DNA from: Bacteroidota bacterium
Lineage (GTDB): Bacteria; Bacteroidota; Bacteroidia; 2-12-FULL-35-15
DNA length: 14,991 nucleotides
Assembly: GCA_023251855.1 (NCBI GenBank)
Contig: JAHEYA010000012.1
Span: 1-14,991 of the forward strand
Direction: 5' to 3'
Within the stretch, counting starts at the first letter, position 1, and the number at the start of each line of letters is the position of its first letter. The notes beneath the pieces are model-generated. The model worked only from the letters and a program-made list of their open reading frames with translations, was not told where the DNA came from and searched no databases. Below are positions 14,029 to 14,991 of the stretch, piece by piece. A program made the position numbers and the translations under genes.

Positions 14029-14157
14029 TTATCCCAAAAACTGTTCGTATGCTACGAGCAAAAGGATTGCAAGAAGAGCCAATCTGACAACCCATAGCAA
14101 AATTTTACTTGCAACATCAGCATTAGATTTCGATGCAGATTTATAATAACTTTTCAT
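14029..14157 (-). CDS. Small single-span membrane protein (42 residues), unrecognised
   Basis: The minus strand reads ATG at 14155-14157 through a TAA at 14029-14031. The first 18 residues (MKSYYKSASKSNADVASK) are polar and basic, followed by one hydrophobic segment (about 19-37, ILLWVVRLALLAILLLVAY) and a short EQFLG tail. By the positive-inside rule the N-terminus should face the cytoplasm. AGAGGA lies just upstream of the ATG, one of the few Shine-Dalgarno-like sequences in the window. The ORF begins 49 nt after the FNR-type site and ends 65 nt before the preferred hemN start (5 nt before the alternative one). Position, ribosome site and membrane character support a real gene despite its size. 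I know no homologue; a small accessory subunit or regulator of a membrane complex is one guess. Confidence 0.6.
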   Translation of the reverse strand: MKSYYKSASKSNADVASKILLWVVRLALLAILLLVAYEQFLG

Positions 14158-14206
14158 ATCCTCTTTTCTTTTGCAGAAAAGTCACAAAATGGTTTTATAC
14201 AAAAAA

Positions 14207-14218
14207 TGATATAAATCA
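14207..14218 (-). promoter_or_regulatory. FNR/DNR-type operator upstream of the small membrane gene and hemN
   Basis: TGATATAAATCA matches TGAT-N4-ATCA perfectly. It lies 49 nt upstream of the small membrane ORF start, in the same relative place as the sites before moeA and queD, and 5 nt past the queD stop. Fnr/Dnr control of hemN is well known in other bacteria, which supports this site. Confidence 0.65.
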
Positions 14219-14223
14219 GCTAT

Positions 14224-14673
14224 CTATACATTGTCCTCTGCATACCATTCGGCATAAGAAGAAGGAGTTTCCCTTAAACATAAATGATGAAGCCTGATAT
14301 TTTTAGATAAATGAAGTGCAATTTTTTTTGCAAAATCAATTAGCAAATTTTCACAGGTTGGCTGATAATCAACTAAAACTATTTTTTCAAAAATATTATT
14401 TTTTTTTACAAATTCTTTGTGCGGAGATTTAGCATTCAAAATCAAAGCATGATCTAACTTATCAATAATGCTCGACTTAACAATTTCTTTTAGAATTGAA
14501 AAATCAAGCACCATGCCATTTTTAGGATTATTTGTTTGATGCTTTGTTTTTCCTATTATAGTTACAGACAAGCTATAAGAATGTCCATGAATATTTCTAC
14601 ATGGGCCATCATATCCATAAAGTGCATGTGCCGCCTCAAAATTAAATTCTTTTGTAACCCTGATTATTCTCAT
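14224..14673 (-). CDS. queD: 6-carboxy-tetrahydropterin synthase / 6-pyruvoyl-tetrahydropterin synthase family (QueD-like)
   Basis: The enzyme family converts dihydroneopterin triphosphate to 6-carboxy-5,6,7,8-tetrahydropterin, the second step toward preQ0 and queuosine. The 149-residue product has the zinc histidines H16 (FEAAHAL), H29 and H31 (HGH), catalytic C25 in C-x3-HGH spacing, the catalytic D74-H75 pair (KLDHALIL), PTCENL, and E135 (LRETPSSYAEW) for pterin binding. All key residues are present, so it should be active. Queuosine synthesis is the default reading; a folate- or biopterin-type role cannot be excluded by sequence alone, and no other que gene lies in the window. An FNR-type site 52 nt upstream of the ATG suggests low-oxygen control, which is unexpected for this step. 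Confidence 0.88.
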   Translation of the reverse strand: MRIIRVTKEFNFEAAHALYGYDGPCRNIHGHSYSLSVTIIGKTKHQTNNPKNGMVLDFSILKEIVKSSIIDKLDHALILNAKSPHKEFVKKNNIFEKIVLVDYQPTCENLLIDFAKKIALHLSKNIRLHHLCLRETPSSYAEWYAEDNV

Positions 14674-14725
14674 TTAAGTAATGTAAGATGAAGTGGAAGT
14701 AAAAAACGAAAACTCAACTAATAAA

Positions 14726-14737
14726 TGATTTTAATCA
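14726..14737 (-). promoter_or_regulatory. FNR/DNR-type operator upstream of queD
   Basis: TGATTTTAATCA matches TGAT-N4-ATCA perfectly and lies 52 nt before the queD start codon, exactly the spacing seen for moeA. On the plus strand it shares the flanking pattern A-TGAT-N4-ATCA-G with the sites at 5351 and 14207. Confidence 0.6.
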
Positions 14738-14825
14738 GTAAAAGTAAACTATTCAGCACACAAACCTTCAATGAATGAATTTCAAATCAGATATTTGCAT
14801 TTTTAGATATATGAAGCCAATTTTT

Positions 14826-14991
14826 TTATTCAGGCAATTCAAACTCGGTTTCCCAAACCTCAGTGGATGAGTTATTTTTCAATTTTACTTTCATAAAAGC
14901 AAAGTCACCTTTCTTTACAAACCACCTGTCGGTAATGATGCTTTCAGCATTCTCGGTTGAAATATCCTTTTGTTTGATAATGTCTCCAATG
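14826..14991 (-). CDS. C-terminal fragment of an unidentified protein (runs off the right edge)
   Basis: The minus strand is open from the window edge to a TAA at 14826-14828, about 54 codons, ending with VWETEFELPE. The fragment alternates hydrophobic and polar residues (RWFVKKGDFAFMKVKLKNNS), which suggests a beta-rich domain. I do not recognise the family. It reads toward queD, with the queD FNR-type site in the 152-nt gap between them. Confidence 0.55.
   Translation of the reverse strand, partial: IGDIIKQKDISTENAESIITDRWFVKKGDFAFMKVKLKNNSSTEVWETEFELPE

Noticed and set aside
11579..14157. RiPP system with the 42-residue peptide as precursor of the SPASM enzyme
   Set aside because: The peptide is a typical single-span membrane protein with no cysteine or core-like C-terminus, and hemN lies between it and the radical SAM gene.
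14790..14825. Terminator after the partial right-edge gene
   Set aside because: CAAAT/ATTTG arms are present, but there is no T-tract on the minus strand after them, which a terminator for that gene would need.

Overview
The window is about 15 kb of AT-rich DNA (roughly two-thirds A+T). It most likely comes from a Bacteroidota genome, perhaps of the Chitinophaga/Saprospira/Cytophaga type. The reasons are gene starts that mostly lack Shine-Dalgarno sequences, the style of the Crp/Fnr regulator, proline dehydrogenase, COG0731-type radical SAM protein and HemN, and a lipoprotein joining a cytochrome-like domain to a YVTN beta-propeller. I see no insertion sequence, CRISPR array, tRNA or rRNA. 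The theme is low-oxygen and nitric-oxide metabolism.

Layout. Positions 1-481 (minus) hold the N-terminal part of moeA, cut by the window edge. On the plus strand, a Crp/Fnr-type regulator (749-1504), NorC (1512-1937), a NorB-like catalytic subunit (1934-3262) and proline dehydrogenase (3279-4475) follow with very tight spacing and look like one operon. A COG0731-type radical SAM protein (4490-5275, minus) converges on it. B12-dependent ribonucleotide reductase nrdJ (5499-8069, plus) ends at a clear terminator. It is followed by a cytochrome/beta-propeller lipoprotein (8133-9584), whose start codon lies inside a long hairpin, and by a 598-residue protein of unrecognised family (9786-11582). 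On the minus strand, read right to left, come an unidentified C-terminal fragment (14826-14991), a QueD/PTPS enzyme (14224-14673), a previously unlisted 42-residue membrane peptide (14029-14157), hemN (12605-13963) and a radical SAM/SPASM protein (11579-12601).

How it fits together. Four perfect copies of the FNR/DNR-type core TGAT-N4-ATCA lie in intergenic DNA, before moeA, nrdJ, the small membrane gene/hemN unit and queD. Three of them sit 49-52 nt from the start codon. The genes marked this way include oxygen-independent versions of core steps (HemN for haem, class II NrdJ for deoxynucleotides) and molybdenum cofactor insertion. With the regulator and nor genes alongside, this looks like a local anaerobic/NO regulon.

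The strongest oddity is the NorB-like subunit. It keeps the NorB framework, but the residue matching the first FeB histidine is Tyr, the two nearby glutamates are Val and Asn, and the second low-spin haem histidine is Met. It may be one of the less-studied NOR families or something new. These comparisons rest on my memory of the Pseudomonas aeruginosa NorB sequence and need an alignment.
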